From contig CAVXJZ010000006.1 of NCBI GenBank assembly GCA_963762205.1, positions 310,001 through 374,000 of the forward strand: DNA of 64,000 bases. The letters run 5' to 3'. Numbering within the stretch: position 1 is the stretch's first letter; every line of letters begins with the position of its first letter. The notes under the pieces were generated by a model, which was not told the DNA's origin, did no database searches, and saw nothing but the letters and a program-made list of their open reading frames with translations. The stretch comes from VRUE01 sp963762205. GTDB lineage: Bacteria > Actinomycetota > Thermoleophilia > Solirubrobacterales > 70-9. The translations under genes were made by a program, and so were the position numbers. This document shows, one piece after another, positions 16,294 to 25,760 of this stretch.

Positions 16294-16299
16294 TAAAGT
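16294..16299 (+). promoter_or_regulatory. -10-like TAAAGT for the PAS-MBL gene pair
   Basis: TAAAGT is 7 bases before GTG 16307. This spacing favours 16307 over the alternative GTG at 16298, which would fall inside the box. Confidence 0.4.
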
Positions 16300-16306
16300 G
16301 TCATCT

Positions 16307-16711
16307 GTGACGCAGAGGCCTCTGGAGCTGATCCTCGCCCGCAACCTGATGTCGGCCCTGTCGACGCCGGCGTTCCTGGTCGACGAGGGCGGCATCCTGG
16401 TCTTCTACAACGAGGCAGCGGGCGCGCTGCTCGGCAAACGCTACGAGGAGCTCGGCACGGTCGGGCCGGAAGAGTGGGGGTCGATATTCGGGCCCTTCGA
16501 CGGCGACGGCGAGCCGATCCCGTACGACGAGCTGCCGCTGGTGATCGCGGTCCGCAACGGCAGGCCCGCCCACGCCGAGTTCCAGATCCGCTCCACCGAC
16601 GGCGTCCTCCACACGGTCGAGGCCTCGGCCTTCCCGATCCTCACTGCGCACGGATCGCAGGGTGCGATCGCGGTGTTCTGGCCGAGCGGCTCGCAGAACG
16701 GGGGCGGCTGA
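16307..16711 (+). CDS. PAS-domain protein
   Basis: This 134-residue protein is a single PAS sensor domain: LMSALSTPAFLVDEGGILVF begins the fold, YNEAAGALLGKRYEELG is the usual helix after the first strands, and HTVEASAFPILTAHGSQGAIAVFWP ends it. No kinase, cyclase or GGDEF output is attached, so it may act in trans. The stop overlaps the ATG of the MBL hydrolase (TGATG), which suggests the two work together. Whether it binds a ligand is unknown. Confidence 0.72.
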   Translation: MTQRPLELILARNLMSALSTPAFLVDEGGILVFYNEAAGALLGKRYEELGTVGPEEWGSIFGPFDGDGEPIPYDELPLVIAVRNGRPAHAEFQIRSTDGVLHTVEASAFPILTAHGSQGAIAVFWPSGSQNGGG

Positions 16712-17592
16712 TGCAGGTCAAGCTCTGGGGAACCCGCGGCTCGATCCCATCCCCCGGCCCGGAGACGATCCGCTACGGCGGCAACACGTCGTGCGTCGGC
16801 GTCACCCTCTCGGACGGGTCGCTGCTGGCCCTCGACGCCGGAACCGGCATCCGCAACCTCGGCCTCGCGCTCGCCGACGAGCCGGCCCGTCTCCACATCC
16901 TCCTCACCCACCTGCACCTCGACCACATCCAGGGGCTGGTCTTCTTCGCCCCCGCCTTCCGGCCACAGACCGAGATCGTGATCTGGGGCCCGGCCTCGCC
17001 TGAGGCCTCGCTGCGCGATCGCATCGCCCGATACATCTCGGCGCCGCTCTCGCCGGTCGAGGTTCGCGAGCTTCCCTGTGACGTCTCCTTCCGCCACTGC
17101 CCCGGGACGGAGTGGGAGATCGGCCCGGCGCGGATCCGCTCGGCCGCCGTCACCCACCGCGGGCCGACACTCGGCTACCGGATCGAAGACGGCGGCAGCT
17201 CGCTCGCCTACATCCCCGACCACGAGCCGGCCCTGGGCGCCGACCTCGAAAGGCTCGATGAGGGATGGATCTCCGGCTTCGAGCTGGCCCGCGACGCGTC
17301 TCTGTTGATCCACGACGGACAGTACGCCGACAGCGAGTACCCCGAACACCTCGGCTGGGGCCATTCCGCCCTCTCCCACTCTCTGGCCTTCGCCCGGCGG
17401 ACCGCCGCCGAGCGCACGATCCTCTTCCACCACGACCCGTTGCACTCCGACGACCGCCTCGACCGCCTCGGCCGGGAAGGGCGCGAACGCTGGGCGGCGA
17501 TCGGCGGCGACGAGGGCGCCGTCGAGCTCGCGGTCGAGGGCAACGAGTACCTGCTCCCGGTGAGCGCCGGAAGCGCCGCGACGACAGCCTGA
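16711..17592 (+). CDS. MBL-fold metallo-hydrolase
   Basis: This 293-residue protein is a metallo-beta-lactamase-fold hydrolase. The zinc motif HLHLDH is at residues 67-72, with further likely ligands in VTHRGPT, IPDHEP and LFHHDP. The N-terminus VKLWGTRGSIPSPGPETIR is shared with a family that also includes RNase Z-like and cyclic-phosphodiesterase-like members. It is translationally coupled to the PAS protein, so its activity may be tuned by that sensor. The substrate is not predictable. Confidence 0.83.
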   Translation: MQVKLWGTRGSIPSPGPETIRYGGNTSCVGVTLSDGSLLALDAGTGIRNLGLALADEPARLHILLTHLHLDHIQGLVFFAPAFRPQTEIVIWGPASPEASLRDRIARYISAPLSPVEVRELPCDVSFRHCPGTEWEIGPARIRSAAVTHRGPTLGYRIEDGGSSLAYIPDHEPALGADLERLDEGWISGFELARDASLLIHDGQYADSEYPEHLGWGHSALSHSLAFARRTAAERTILFHHDPLHSDDRLDRLGREGRERWAAIGGDEGAVELAVEGNEYLLPVSAGSAATTA

Positions 17593-17606
17593 GCCCGGGC
17601 CCGAGC

Positions 17607-17612
17607 TAGGCT
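17607..17612 (+). promoter_or_regulatory. -10-like TAGGCT for the HD hydrolase gene
   Basis: TAGGCT ends 6 bases before GTG 17619 and there is no ribosome binding site, so translation probably starts at the 5' end of the mRNA. Confidence 0.45.
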
Positions 17613-17618
17613 GGCGCG

Positions 17619-18236
17619 GTGCCCAACCCGCCCCACATCGAGGCCGTGGCAGACCGGTCGCCCATGATCCGGACGGCGCTGGAGATGGCCCGCAAGGCCC
17701 ACGCCGGGCAGGTGCGCAACGCGAGCGGGGGCCGCCCCTACATCGACCACGTCATCTCGGTCGCCGAGCACCTGTCCGAGGGCCAGCCGGCGGAAGAGGT
17801 CCTCGCCGCGGCCCTCCTGCACGACGTGGTCGAGGACAGCGAGCTGAAAGTCGACGACGTGCGCGAGCGATGCGGCGAGCGGGTCGCCGAGCTCGTCGAG
17901 GCATTGACCGACGACGAATCGGTGGAGCCCTACGAGGCGCGAAAGCACGAGCACCGCGACCTGGTCGAGGCGGCGGGCATCGACGCGATCGCAATTTACG
18001 CCGCCGACAAGCTCGCCAACGTGAAGATGCTCCGCGACGCCTACGGAGAGCAGGGCGAGGGCGTCGAGGAGGAGCTCAAGGTCTCACTCGACGAGAAGGT
18101 CCGCATCTGGGAGAGCGACCTCGAGATGCTCCGCGCGAACCAGGCCGAGAGCCCCGCCCTCGGCGCCCTCGCCTCGAGCCTCGAGGAGCAGCTCAGGGCC
18201 CTGGCCGAGGACCGGGCTCGGGGGATCGGCGCATGA
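17619..18236 (+). CDS. HD-domain phosphohydrolase (Mesh1/SpoT-hydrolase-like)
   Basis: This 205-residue protein resembles the hydrolase half of RelA/SpoT. It has ARKAHAGQVRN, GRPYIDHVISVAEHL, ALLHDVVEDSEL with the HD pair at residues 68-69, and ADKLANVKMLRDAYG, so Mn-dependent hydrolysis of ppGpp or a similar nucleotide is likely. No synthetase or regulatory domain is present, so it would be a small alarmone hydrolase or act on another nucleotide. The 3' end overlaps the convergent DUF6328 gene by 44 bases. ATG at 17664 is a possible shorter start. Confidence 0.8.
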   Translation: MPNPPHIEAVADRSPMIRTALEMARKAHAGQVRNASGGRPYIDHVISVAEHLSEGQPAEEVLAAALLHDVVEDSELKVDDVRERCGERVAELVEALTDDESVEPYEARKHEHRDLVEAAGIDAIAIYAADKLANVKMLRDAYGEQGEGVEEELKVSLDEKVRIWESDLEMLRANQAESPALGALASSLEEQLRALAEDRARGIGA

Positions 18237-18702
18237 GCCGTCCCCGGCGTCGCAGCGGCAGCACATACCAGAGGCCGGCGAACATGACGACCGCGGCCGC
18301 CCCGACGACGATCGTCGCCGCGGCGCCGTAGAGGATGTCGGTGATCAGAACCAGGGTCCCGGTCATCGCCAGCGCCAGGAAGCCCAGGCCGGCGATCGCA
18401 AGGCGATTGGCGACGAAGACGAGGCGGCCCTTCTGCTGGTAACGGAAGGTGAGCCGGTGGTAGGCGGATGGCGAGATCAGCAGCGCCGCCGAGATCGCGG
18501 TGCAGAGCAGGGTCACGAAGAAGGCCGTCCGCTGAAAGCCGGTGATCGAGTTGAAGTTCCGCTGGAACGGCACCGCGAGCAGGAAGGCGAAGAGGACCTG
18601 CACGCCGGGCAGGGCGACGCGCAGCTCCTGGAGAAGCTCGCCGAGGTTGCGGTCGAGCCGCTGGTCCTCTGTCTCGTCACGCCCCGACCACCGCTCGGCC
18701 AT
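18193..18702 (-). CDS. DUF6328 family membrane protein
   Basis: This 169-residue protein has an N-terminal cytoplasmic part (ETEDQRLDRNLGELLQELRV) and four hydrophobic segments (VLFAFLLAVPF, TAFFVTLLCTAISAALLI, ANRLAIAGLGFLALAMTGTL, AAATIVVGAAAVVMFAGLWY), a pattern typical of DUF6328. The family's function is unknown. ATG 18702 follows the conserved start; the frame is open further to 18732 but enters the promoter of the divergent phosphorylase gene. Confidence 0.75.
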   Translation of the reverse strand: MAERWSGRDETEDQRLDRNLGELLQELRVALPGVQVLFAFLLAVPFQRNFNSITGFQRTAFFVTLLCTAISAALLISPSAYHRLTFRYQQKGRLVFVANRLAIAGLGFLALAMTGTLVLITDILYGAAATIVVGAAAVVMFAGLWYVLPLRRRGRLMRRSPEPGPRPGP

Positions 18703-18731
18703 CCATCCACGATAGGCCAACCCGAGCCGCA

Positions 18732-18737
18732 TAGGAT
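18732..18737 (+). promoter_or_regulatory. -10-like TAGGAT for the phosphorylase-deaminase operon
   Basis: TAGGAT ends 6 bases before ATG 18744 and no ribosome binding site is visible. Confidence 0.45.
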
Positions 18738-18743
18738 CGGCCG

Positions 18744-19406
18744 ATGGGGAGCATCGCCGTCGTCCTGGGCAGCAACGCCACCGGCCCGCACGCCGAGGAG
18801 ATGCTCGAGGCGGTCACCCGGCCAGGGGTCGAGGTCCTGGAGCGCCACGGCCACGGGGACTACGTGCCTCCCCACCGAATCGACCACGAGGCGAACCTGC
18901 GCTCGCTGCGCGAGCGGGGCTGTGACCGGGTGCTGGCAATCTGCTCGGTCGGCTCGCTGAAGGAGGAGATCGCGGTCGGGAGCCTGGTCTGCCCGGACGA
19001 CTTCATCGCCCTGCAGCTGGGGGTCACGACCTTCGACGACGCCCGTGGCCACATCGCCCCCGGGTTCGACCGCGCGTGGCGCGAGCGGGTCCTCGCCGCC
19101 GCGGACGGGGCGCGGGTCGGCGACGGCGGGGTCTATTGGCAGACGATCGGCCCTCGCTTCGAGACACCGGCGGAGATCCGGATGATGGCGTCGCACGCCG
19201 ACCTGGTCGGAATGACGATGGCCTCCGAGTGCGTCGTCGCCGGCGAGCTGGGCCTCGCCTACGCGGCGATCTGCGTGGTCGACAACCTCGCCAACGGGAT
19301 CGGCGCGGCGCCCCTCAGCACCGAGGCGCTGGATAGGGACCGCGCGGCGAACGCGGTGCGGCTGGACGGCGCCCTGGGCGCGATTCTCTCGGGGCTCGCC
19401 GGGTGA
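18744..19406 (+). CDS. Purine nucleoside phosphorylase family, likely methylthioinosine phosphorylase
   Basis: This 220-residue member of the PNP/UDP phosphorylase family has GPRFETPAEIRMM (about residues 136-148) and the purine-site GMTMASE. The base-specificity loop reads VVDNLANG with Asn181 where MTA phosphorylases have Asp (TDYD in human MTAP), a change expected for 6-oxopurine substrates. The next gene, 22 bases on, is an MTA/SAH deaminase that would make methylthioinosine. Together they could recycle methylthioadenosine through MTI to hypoxanthine and methylthioribose-1-phosphate. It is shorter than human MTAP (about 280). A futalosine-type activity is an alternative. Confidence 0.72.
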   Translation: MGSIAVVLGSNATGPHAEEMLEAVTRPGVEVLERHGHGDYVPPHRIDHEANLRSLRERGCDRVLAICSVGSLKEEIAVGSLVCPDDFIALQLGVTTFDDARGHIAPGFDRAWRERVLAAADGARVGDGGVYWQTIGPRFETPAEIRMMASHADLVGMTMASECVVAGELGLAYAAICVVDNLANGIGAAPLSTEALDRDRAANAVRLDGALGAILSGLAG

Positions 19407-19428
19407 GCGGGAAGCCGGTGGCCCTCCG

Positions 19429-20673
19429 ATGAGCCTCGCGGTCGTCGATGCGACCCACGAGGGCGCGACGGTCGGGCTGCGCTGCCTCGACGGGGAGATC
19501 GCCGCGCTCGGGCCCGAGGTCGTCGCCGAGCCCGGCGACGAGACGATCGACGCCGGCGGAGCGATCCTCGTCCCGGCCCTGGTGAACGGGCACACCCACG
19601 CCGCGATGACCCTCTTCCGCGGCTACGGCGGCGACCTGCCGCTGATGCGCTGGTTGAAGGAGAGGGTCTGGCCGGTCGAGGAAAAGCTCGAAGCCGAGGA
19701 TGTCTACTGGGGGACGAGGCTCGCCTGCGTAGAGATGATCCGCACCGGAACCGCCCGCTTCTGGGACATGTATTGGCACCCCGACGCCACCTCCCGCGCC
19801 GTGCGCGACGCGGGCCTGCGGGCGACGGTCGGCCATCCCCTGTTCGGCCTGGGCGAAAACCTCTCCGAGATCGAGGCGATCGCCCTCACCAACCTCGAGG
19901 CGCAACGGAAGTTCGAGCCTTGGGTCGGGCAGGCTCTGGCCCCACACTCGATCTACACGGCCGGCGAATCGCTCCTGCGCTGGACCGCCGAGACCGCCGC
20001 CGAGCTGGGCCTTCCCGTCCACCTGCACCTCTCGGAGACCGAGCAGGAGGTCGAGGACTGCGTCGCCGCCCACGGGGTGCGCCCGGCCGCCTACCTCGAC
20101 CGCATCGGGCTGCTGGGCGAGAGGACACTCCTCGCCCACGGGGTCTGGCTCGACCGCGAGGAGCTCGAGCTGATCGCGGCGCGCGGCTCGACCGTGGTCT
20201 CCAACCCGGTTGCCAACATGAAGCTCGCAGTCGGCGGTGTCTTCCCCTACCCGGCGGCGCGCGAGGCGGGCGTGGCGGTCGGGCTCGGCACCGACGGAGC
20301 GGGCTCCAACGACTCGCTCGACCTCTTCGCCGACCTCAAGGTCTTCGCCCTCGCCCAGCGCCACGCCGCGGCCGACGCGGGGGCGATCGGCGCCGGCGAA
20401 GCCTGGGGGGTCGCGACCGGCGCCCGGGCTCCGCTCCTCGGCGCCGGCCCGCTCGCGGTCGGCGGCCCGGCGGACTTCCTGCTCTTGCGGCGCGACTCGC
20501 CCGAGCTCGGCATCGGCGAGCTCGCATCGGACCTCGTCTACGCCGCCTCCGGCTCGGTGGTCGAGACGACCGTCGTGGCCGGACGGGTGCTGATGAGGGA
20601 CGGCCGCGTGGAGGGGGCGGAGGAGGTCGTCGCCAAGGCCGCCGAGCGGGCCCACGGGCTCGGCATCGGCTAG
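19429..20673 (+). CDS. mtaD: Amidohydrolase, 5'-methylthioadenosine/S-adenosylhomocysteine deaminase type
   Basis: This 414-residue TIM-barrel amidohydrolase has metal ligands in GHTHAAM, LHLSETEQE and HGVWL, and the catalytic Asp in GTDGAGSNDSLD. These match the MTA/SAH deaminase group, which removes the 6-amino group of MTA or SAH to give inosine analogues. It follows the phosphorylase by 22 bases, so deamination then phosphorolysis is the likely order. ahcY, which also consumes SAH, is 6 kb away. Chlorohydrolase-like or aminofutalosine deaminase activity cannot be excluded by reading alone. Confidence 0.8.
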   Translation: MSLAVVDATHEGATVGLRCLDGEIAALGPEVVAEPGDETIDAGGAILVPALVNGHTHAAMTLFRGYGGDLPLMRWLKERVWPVEEKLEAEDVYWGTRLACVEMIRTGTARFWDMYWHPDATSRAVRDAGLRATVGHPLFGLGENLSEIEAIALTNLEAQRKFEPWVGQALAPHSIYTAGESLLRWTAETAAELGLPVHLHLSETEQEVEDCVAAHGVRPAAYLDRIGLLGERTLLAHGVWLDREELELIAARGSTVVSNPVANMKLAVGGVFPYPAAREAGVAVGLGTDGAGSNDSLDLFADLKVFALAQRHAAADAGAIGAGEAWGVATGARAPLLGAGPLAVGGPADFLLLRRDSPELGIGELASDLVYAASGSVVETTVVAGRVLMRDGRVEGAEEVVAKAAERAHGLGIG

Positions 20674-20707
20674 CGCCGCGCGTGGGATCGCGGCGCGGAT
20701 CTGGGTA

Positions 20708-20713
20708 TAGGCT
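20708..20713 (+). promoter_or_regulatory. -10-like TAGGCT for the opuC operon
   Basis: TAGGCT (or TATAGG, two bases earlier) lies 8 bases before GTG 20722 without a ribosome binding site. The four opuC genes follow without a further obvious promoter. Confidence 0.4.
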
Positions 20714-20721
20714 CGGGCACG

Positions 20722-21924
<1,203 letters not shown>

Positions 21925-21961
21925 GCGGGCGCCGCGGGAGATCCGGTCGCAGAGGAGCGCC

Positions 21962-22690
21962 ATGCACCTTCTGATCGCGGCCGGAGAAGTCCCGGACTCC
22001 TTCTTCCAGGAACGCAGCAGCGACACCCTGCCCTGCCAGGCGACCGAGAAGCTGTTCTGCTTCGACTGGGCGAAGGAGAACATCGACCGCTACGGCACGC
22101 CGACGGTCCAGCACCTGAAGCTGGTCGTGCTCGCAGTGCTGATCGGCTTCGCGATCGCCTTCGGGCTCGCGCTGCTCGCCCACCGCCGCCGCTGGCTACA
22201 GCCGCCCCTGCTGGCCGCGACCGGGGTCCTCTACACGATCCCCAGCGTCGCCTTCTTCTTCCTGCTGCTCCCCTTCACCGGTCGCGGCGTCGACACCGCG
22301 GTGATCGCCCTGACGGCGTTCAACCTGCAGATCATCTACCGCAACACGATCGTCGGCCTGGCCAACGTGCCGAGCTCGGTCAGGGACGCCGCCCGGGGAA
22401 TGGGTCAGACCAACCGCCAGGTCCTCTGGCGGGTCGAGGTGCCGCTGGCCGCCCCCGAGATCATCGCCGGGCTGCGGATCGCCACCGTCTCCACGGTCGC
22501 GATCGCGACCCTGGCGACGCTGGCCGGCGGCGGCGGCCTCGGGCAGCCGATCTTCGCCAACGGGATCGACTTCAAGACCAACATCATCATCGCCGGCGGG
22601 ATCGCGATTCTGATGGCGCTCGCCTTCGACGCCGCCCTCTACGCGCTCCAGCGGGTGCTGACCCCATGGCAGAGGGTGGGGCAGGCATGA
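21962..22690 (+). CDS. opuCB: Betaine/osmoprotectant ABC transporter permease 1
   Basis: This 242-residue permease has a hydrophobic N-terminal helix and the coupling region RGMGQTNRQVLWRVEVPLAAP, with LYTIPSVAFFFLLLPF and GGGGLGQPIFANGIDF typical of OpuCB/OpuCD. A Cys-containing hydrophilic stretch (QERSSDTLPCQATEKLFCFD) precedes the first full helix and is unusual for the family. ATG 21962 is the first start after the ATPase gene, 37 bases away. Its stop overlaps the ATG of the second permease (ATGA). Confidence 0.85.
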   Translation: MHLLIAAGEVPDSFFQERSSDTLPCQATEKLFCFDWAKENIDRYGTPTVQHLKLVVLAVLIGFAIAFGLALLAHRRRWLQPPLLAATGVLYTIPSVAFFFLLLPFTGRGVDTAVIALTAFNLQIIYRNTIVGLANVPSSVRDAARGMGQTNRQVLWRVEVPLAAPEIIAGLRIATVSTVAIATLATLAGGGGLGQPIFANGIDFKTNIIIAGGIAILMALAFDAALYALQRVLTPWQRVGQA

Positions 22691-23410
22691 TCTTCGCGCC
22701 GGGGGGTCAGCTGCCGCTCGCCTCGATCGAGGGAGCGGTTGAATTCATCTTCGAGCCGCAAAAGTCAAACGTCACCGGCGGCAAGCTCGTGGGCGGCCTC
22801 GACCAGACGCTCGAACTGGCGCTGACCCAGCTCGAGGTGACCGTCTTCGCCCTGCTGCTCTCTCTTTTCGTGGCGCTCCCGGTCGGCCTCTACCTGGGCC
22901 ACAGGGGAGTCGGGCGAGCTCGTCGCCGTGGGCCTCGGCAACGCGGGACGGGCGATCCCGGAGCTGGCGCTGATCGCCTTCATGGCGGCGGCGATCGGGG
23001 TCGGCACCCTCAACCTGACGATCGCTCTGGCCGTGCTCGGAGTCCCGCCGATCCTCACGAACGCCTTCGTCGGCGTCCGCCAGGTCGACCGGGCGGCGGT
23101 CGAAGCCGCGCGCGGCATCGGCATGACCGAGCGTGGAATCCTGCTCAGGGTCGAGGTGCCGCTGGCGATCCCGACGATCATGGCGGGGGTGCGGCTGGCG
23201 ACGATCGCGATCGTGGCGACGGCGACGATCGCGCCCCTGGCCGGCGTCCTCACGCTCGGCGACTACATCATCAACGAAAACGTCTACGGCGAGAACGGCG
23301 TCGTCGCCGGGGCGATCGTCGTCGCCCTGATGGCGCTCGCCCTCGAGCTCCTGCTCGCGCTGGTCCAGCGCCGCCTGACTTCGGAGGGGCTGAAGCTCCG
23401 CCCCTCCTGA
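22687..23410 (+). CDS. opuCD: Betaine/osmoprotectant ABC transporter permease 2, apparent frameshift
   Basis: The N-terminal part (ATG 22687 to about 22910, ending LPVGLYLGHR) and the C-terminal part (GELVAVGLGNAGRAIPELAL to 23410) are in different frames. A +1 shift in the run CAGGGGAGTC near 22912 would restore one permease of about 240 residues with the coupling loop RGIGMTERGILLRVEVPLAI. One extra G in the homopolymer would explain it. The ATG overlaps the previous stop. If the shift is real, the transporter would rely on a single permease type. Confidence 0.75.
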
Positions 23411-23440
23411 GATGCCCAACAAACACGAGAGAGGAATCCG

Positions 23441-24442
23441 ATGAGGACCATGAAGAAACGGGCCGGCGCGGCGGCTGCATTGCTGCTCGCGCTTCTCCTG
23501 ACCCTCGGCGTCGTCGCCTGCGGCAGCAGCAACGACGACACGAGCGGGGATTCGACTTCGGCCGAAAGCACGGAAGCGGGCGCCGGCGCGATCGTCTCCA
23601 ACCCGGACAACGCGGCGGTGAAGCTGACGATCGGATCGAAGAACTTCCCCGAACAGGAAATCCTCGGTGAGATCTATGCGCAGGCGCTGGCCGCCGCCGG
23701 GTACACGACCAAGACCGACCTCAACCTCGGCTCCGAAACGGTCGCCCTGAAAACGCTGAAGGCGGGGCAGATCTCCGGCTACCCGGAGTACGCGAGCACG
23801 GCGCTCACCTCGTTCTTCGGCCTCGAACCCGAAGAAGTGCCGGCCGACGCGCAGGAAGCGTACGAAAAGGCGAAGGCCGAATTCGAAAAGGAAGGCCTGA
23901 CGGCGTTCCCGCCGACGCCGTTCGCGAGCGCGAACGCGGTCGGGACCCTGAAGACGACGGCCGAAGAACGCGACCTCGAAACGATCTCCGACCTCGACGG
24001 GCAGTCCGAAGAACTGACCCTCTACGGGTCGCCGGAGTGCCGCCAGCGGATCGACTGCCTGGCCGGGCTCGAAAAGCTCTACGGGCTCAAGTTCAAGTCG
24101 TTCACGCCGGTCGACATCGGCCTCCGCTACACGGTCCTCGAAAAGGGCCAGGCCGACCTCTCGATCCTGTTCACGACCGACCCGCAGCTGGCGGCGGAGA
24201 GCGACAAGTTCGTGATCCTCGAAGACGACAAGGAAGCCTTCCCGGCCGGCAACGTCCTGTTCGTCACCACCGACAAGGTCGCCGAAGAAGCGGGGCCCGA
24301 CTACGAAGCGACGATCGTCTCGGTCCAGGAAGGCCTGACGCTTCCCGTCGTGCAGGAGCTCGACGCCCGGGTCGAACTCGAAAAGAAGTCGGCCAAGCAG
24401 GTGGCCGGCGAATACCTGCAGGAAGCGGGGTACACCGAATAG
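23441..24442 (+). CDS. opuCC: Betaine/osmoprotectant-binding lipoprotein
   Basis: This 333-residue substrate-binding protein has a lipoprotein signal with LTLGVVACGSS (lipobox Cys at about residue 27) and a Ser/Thr/Asp linker, then the OpuAC-type domain: TIGSKNFPEQEILGEIYAQA, SGYPEYASTALTSFFG, and YGSPECRQRIDC with two Cys. It captures a quaternary amine outside the cell for the permeases. Codon use is odd: by my count 31 of 36 Glu codons are GAA, whereas the neighbouring ATPase gene uses almost only GAG. The operon ends here at a strong hairpin. Confidence 0.88.
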   Translation: MRTMKKRAGAAAALLLALLLTLGVVACGSSNDDTSGDSTSAESTEAGAGAIVSNPDNAAVKLTIGSKNFPEQEILGEIYAQALAAAGYTTKTDLNLGSETVALKTLKAGQISGYPEYASTALTSFFGLEPEEVPADAQEAYEKAKAEFEKEGLTAFPPTPFASANAVGTLKTTAEERDLETISDLDGQSEELTLYGSPECRQRIDCLAGLEKLYGLKFKSFTPVDIGLRYTVLEKGQADLSILFTTDPQLAAESDKFVILEDDKEAFPAGNVLFVTTDKVAEEAGPDYEATIVSVQEGLTLPVVQELDARVELEKKSAKQVAGEYLQEAGYTE

Positions 24443-24453
24443 GCGGATGAGGA

Positions 24454-24513
24454 GGTGGGGGAATCGCTCGCCGGACGAACGGCATGGAGTGTCCGTCGAG
24501 CGACTCCCCCACC
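24454..24513. terminator. Bidirectional hairpin terminator
   Basis: GGTGGGGGAATCGCTCG (24454-24470) and CGAGCGACTCCCCCACC (24497-24513) form a 17-bp stem with one mismatch around a 26-base loop that has its own short CGGAC/GTCCG stem. It lies between the convergent opuCC and MFS genes. No clear T-run follows, so termination may be Rho-assisted or structure-driven. Confidence 0.6.
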
Positions 24514-24518
24514 GCCCC

Positions 24519-25760
24519 TCACGCGAATTCGGGTGGCGCCGGGACCTCGTCCCGCCGGCGCAGGCGGTTGAACGAGAGGTGGGCGGCCCAGGCCGCGAAT
24601 ACGCCGGTGACACCGGCCAGCAGCAGCGCCACCCTCGGGTCGTAGGACTGCGAGAGCCAGCCGACCAGAGGCGCGCCGATCGGCGTCGAGCCGAGGAAGA
24701 CGACCGAGTAGAGGGCCATCACCCGGCCCCGCATCTCGGGCGCGACCGCGAGCTGGAGGGTCGAGTTGATCGTCGCCGCGAAGGTGACCGCGGCGGCGCC
24801 GAGGCCGGCCAGCACCGGAAGCTCGAGCGCCAGCGAGGGCATCGTCGCCGAGAGCAGCGCGAGAACGCCGAAGGCGAGCGCCCCGGCGGCGATCAGCCGC
24901 GGGCCGGTCCTGCCGTGGGCGCCGTTGACCAACGCTCCGGCGATCGAGCCCACCGCCATCGCCGAGGCGAGGGCCCCGTAGGTCGTCGCCCCGCCGTCGA
25001 AGCTGAACTTCGCGAGCAACGGCAGCACGACCTGGAAGTTGAAGCCGAGCGTGCCGACCAACGCCATCAGCGCCAGCGGGACGGCCAACTCCGGCGTGTC
25101 GAGGACGTAGCGGAGGCCGGCTCGGATCGCACCCCGCTCCCGGGAGGCGAGCGGGGCGGGATGCAGGCGGCCGGGGTCCATCCCCCAGAGGGCGGCGATC
25201 ATCGCGACGAAGGTGAGCGCGTTGAGGGCGAAGCAGGGCACGACGCCGAAGCCGGCGATCAGGATGCCGGCGAGCGCCGGGCCGACGATCCGCGCGGCCT
25301 GGACGACGACGCTGTTGAGGCTGACGGCGTTGACGACGCGGTCGGCGCCGACCATCTCGATCACGAAGCTCTGGCGGGTCGGGTTGTCGACGGAGTTGAT
25401 CAGCCCCATCGCGAAGACCGCCAGGTAGACCATCCACGGCTGCGCCACGCCCCCGGCGGTGATCGCGAAGAGGGCGACGGCCGGGATCGCCATCAACCCC
25501 TGGGTGGCGATCAGCAGCCTGCGCTTCGACATGCGATCGGCGAGCAGGCCGCCCCAGGCGCCGAAGAGGAGCATCGGCAGGAACTGGAGCGCGGTGGTGA
25601 GGCCGACGGCGACCCCGGAGCCGGTCAGGCTGAGGACCAGCCAGATCGCCGCGACGGTCTGCATCCAGGTTCCGGAGAGCGAGATCAGCTGCCCGGCGAA
25701 GTAGCGCCGGTAGTTGGGAACCGAGAGGGAGCCGAAGCTGCGGCGGACGGCCGCGCTCAA
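24519..25760 (-). CDS. MFS transporter (EntS/MFS_3-type exporter)
   Basis: This 413-residue protein has about 12 membrane segments and starts FGSLSVPNYRRYFAGQLISL, the usual N-terminus of the MFS_3 group, with GAWGGLLADRMSKRRLLI as the loop 2-3 motif. The group includes siderophore and drug exporters. It is coupled to the marR gene upstream (four-base overlap), so it is probably an exporter derepressed by a small-molecule ligand of that regulator. The exported compound is unknown. Confidence 0.85.
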   Translation of the reverse strand: MSAAVRRSFGSLSVPNYRRYFAGQLISLSGTWMQTVAAIWLVLSLTGSGVAVGLTTALQFLPMLLFGAWGGLLADRMSKRRLLIATQGLMAIPAVALFAITAGGVAQPWMVYLAVFAMGLINSVDNPTRQSFVIEMVGADRVVNAVSLNSVVVQAARIVGPALAGILIAGFGVVPCFALNALTFVAMIAALWGMDPGRLHPAPLASRERGAIRAGLRYVLDTPELAVPLALMALVGTLGFNFQVVLPLLAKFSFDGGATTYGALASAMAVGSIAGALVNGAHGRTGPRLIAAGALAFGVLALLSATMPSLALELPVLAGLGAAAVTFAATINSTLQLAVAPEMRGRVMALYSVVFLGSTPIGAPLVGWLSQSYDPRVALLLAGVTGVFAAWAAHLSFNRLRRRDEVPAPPEFA

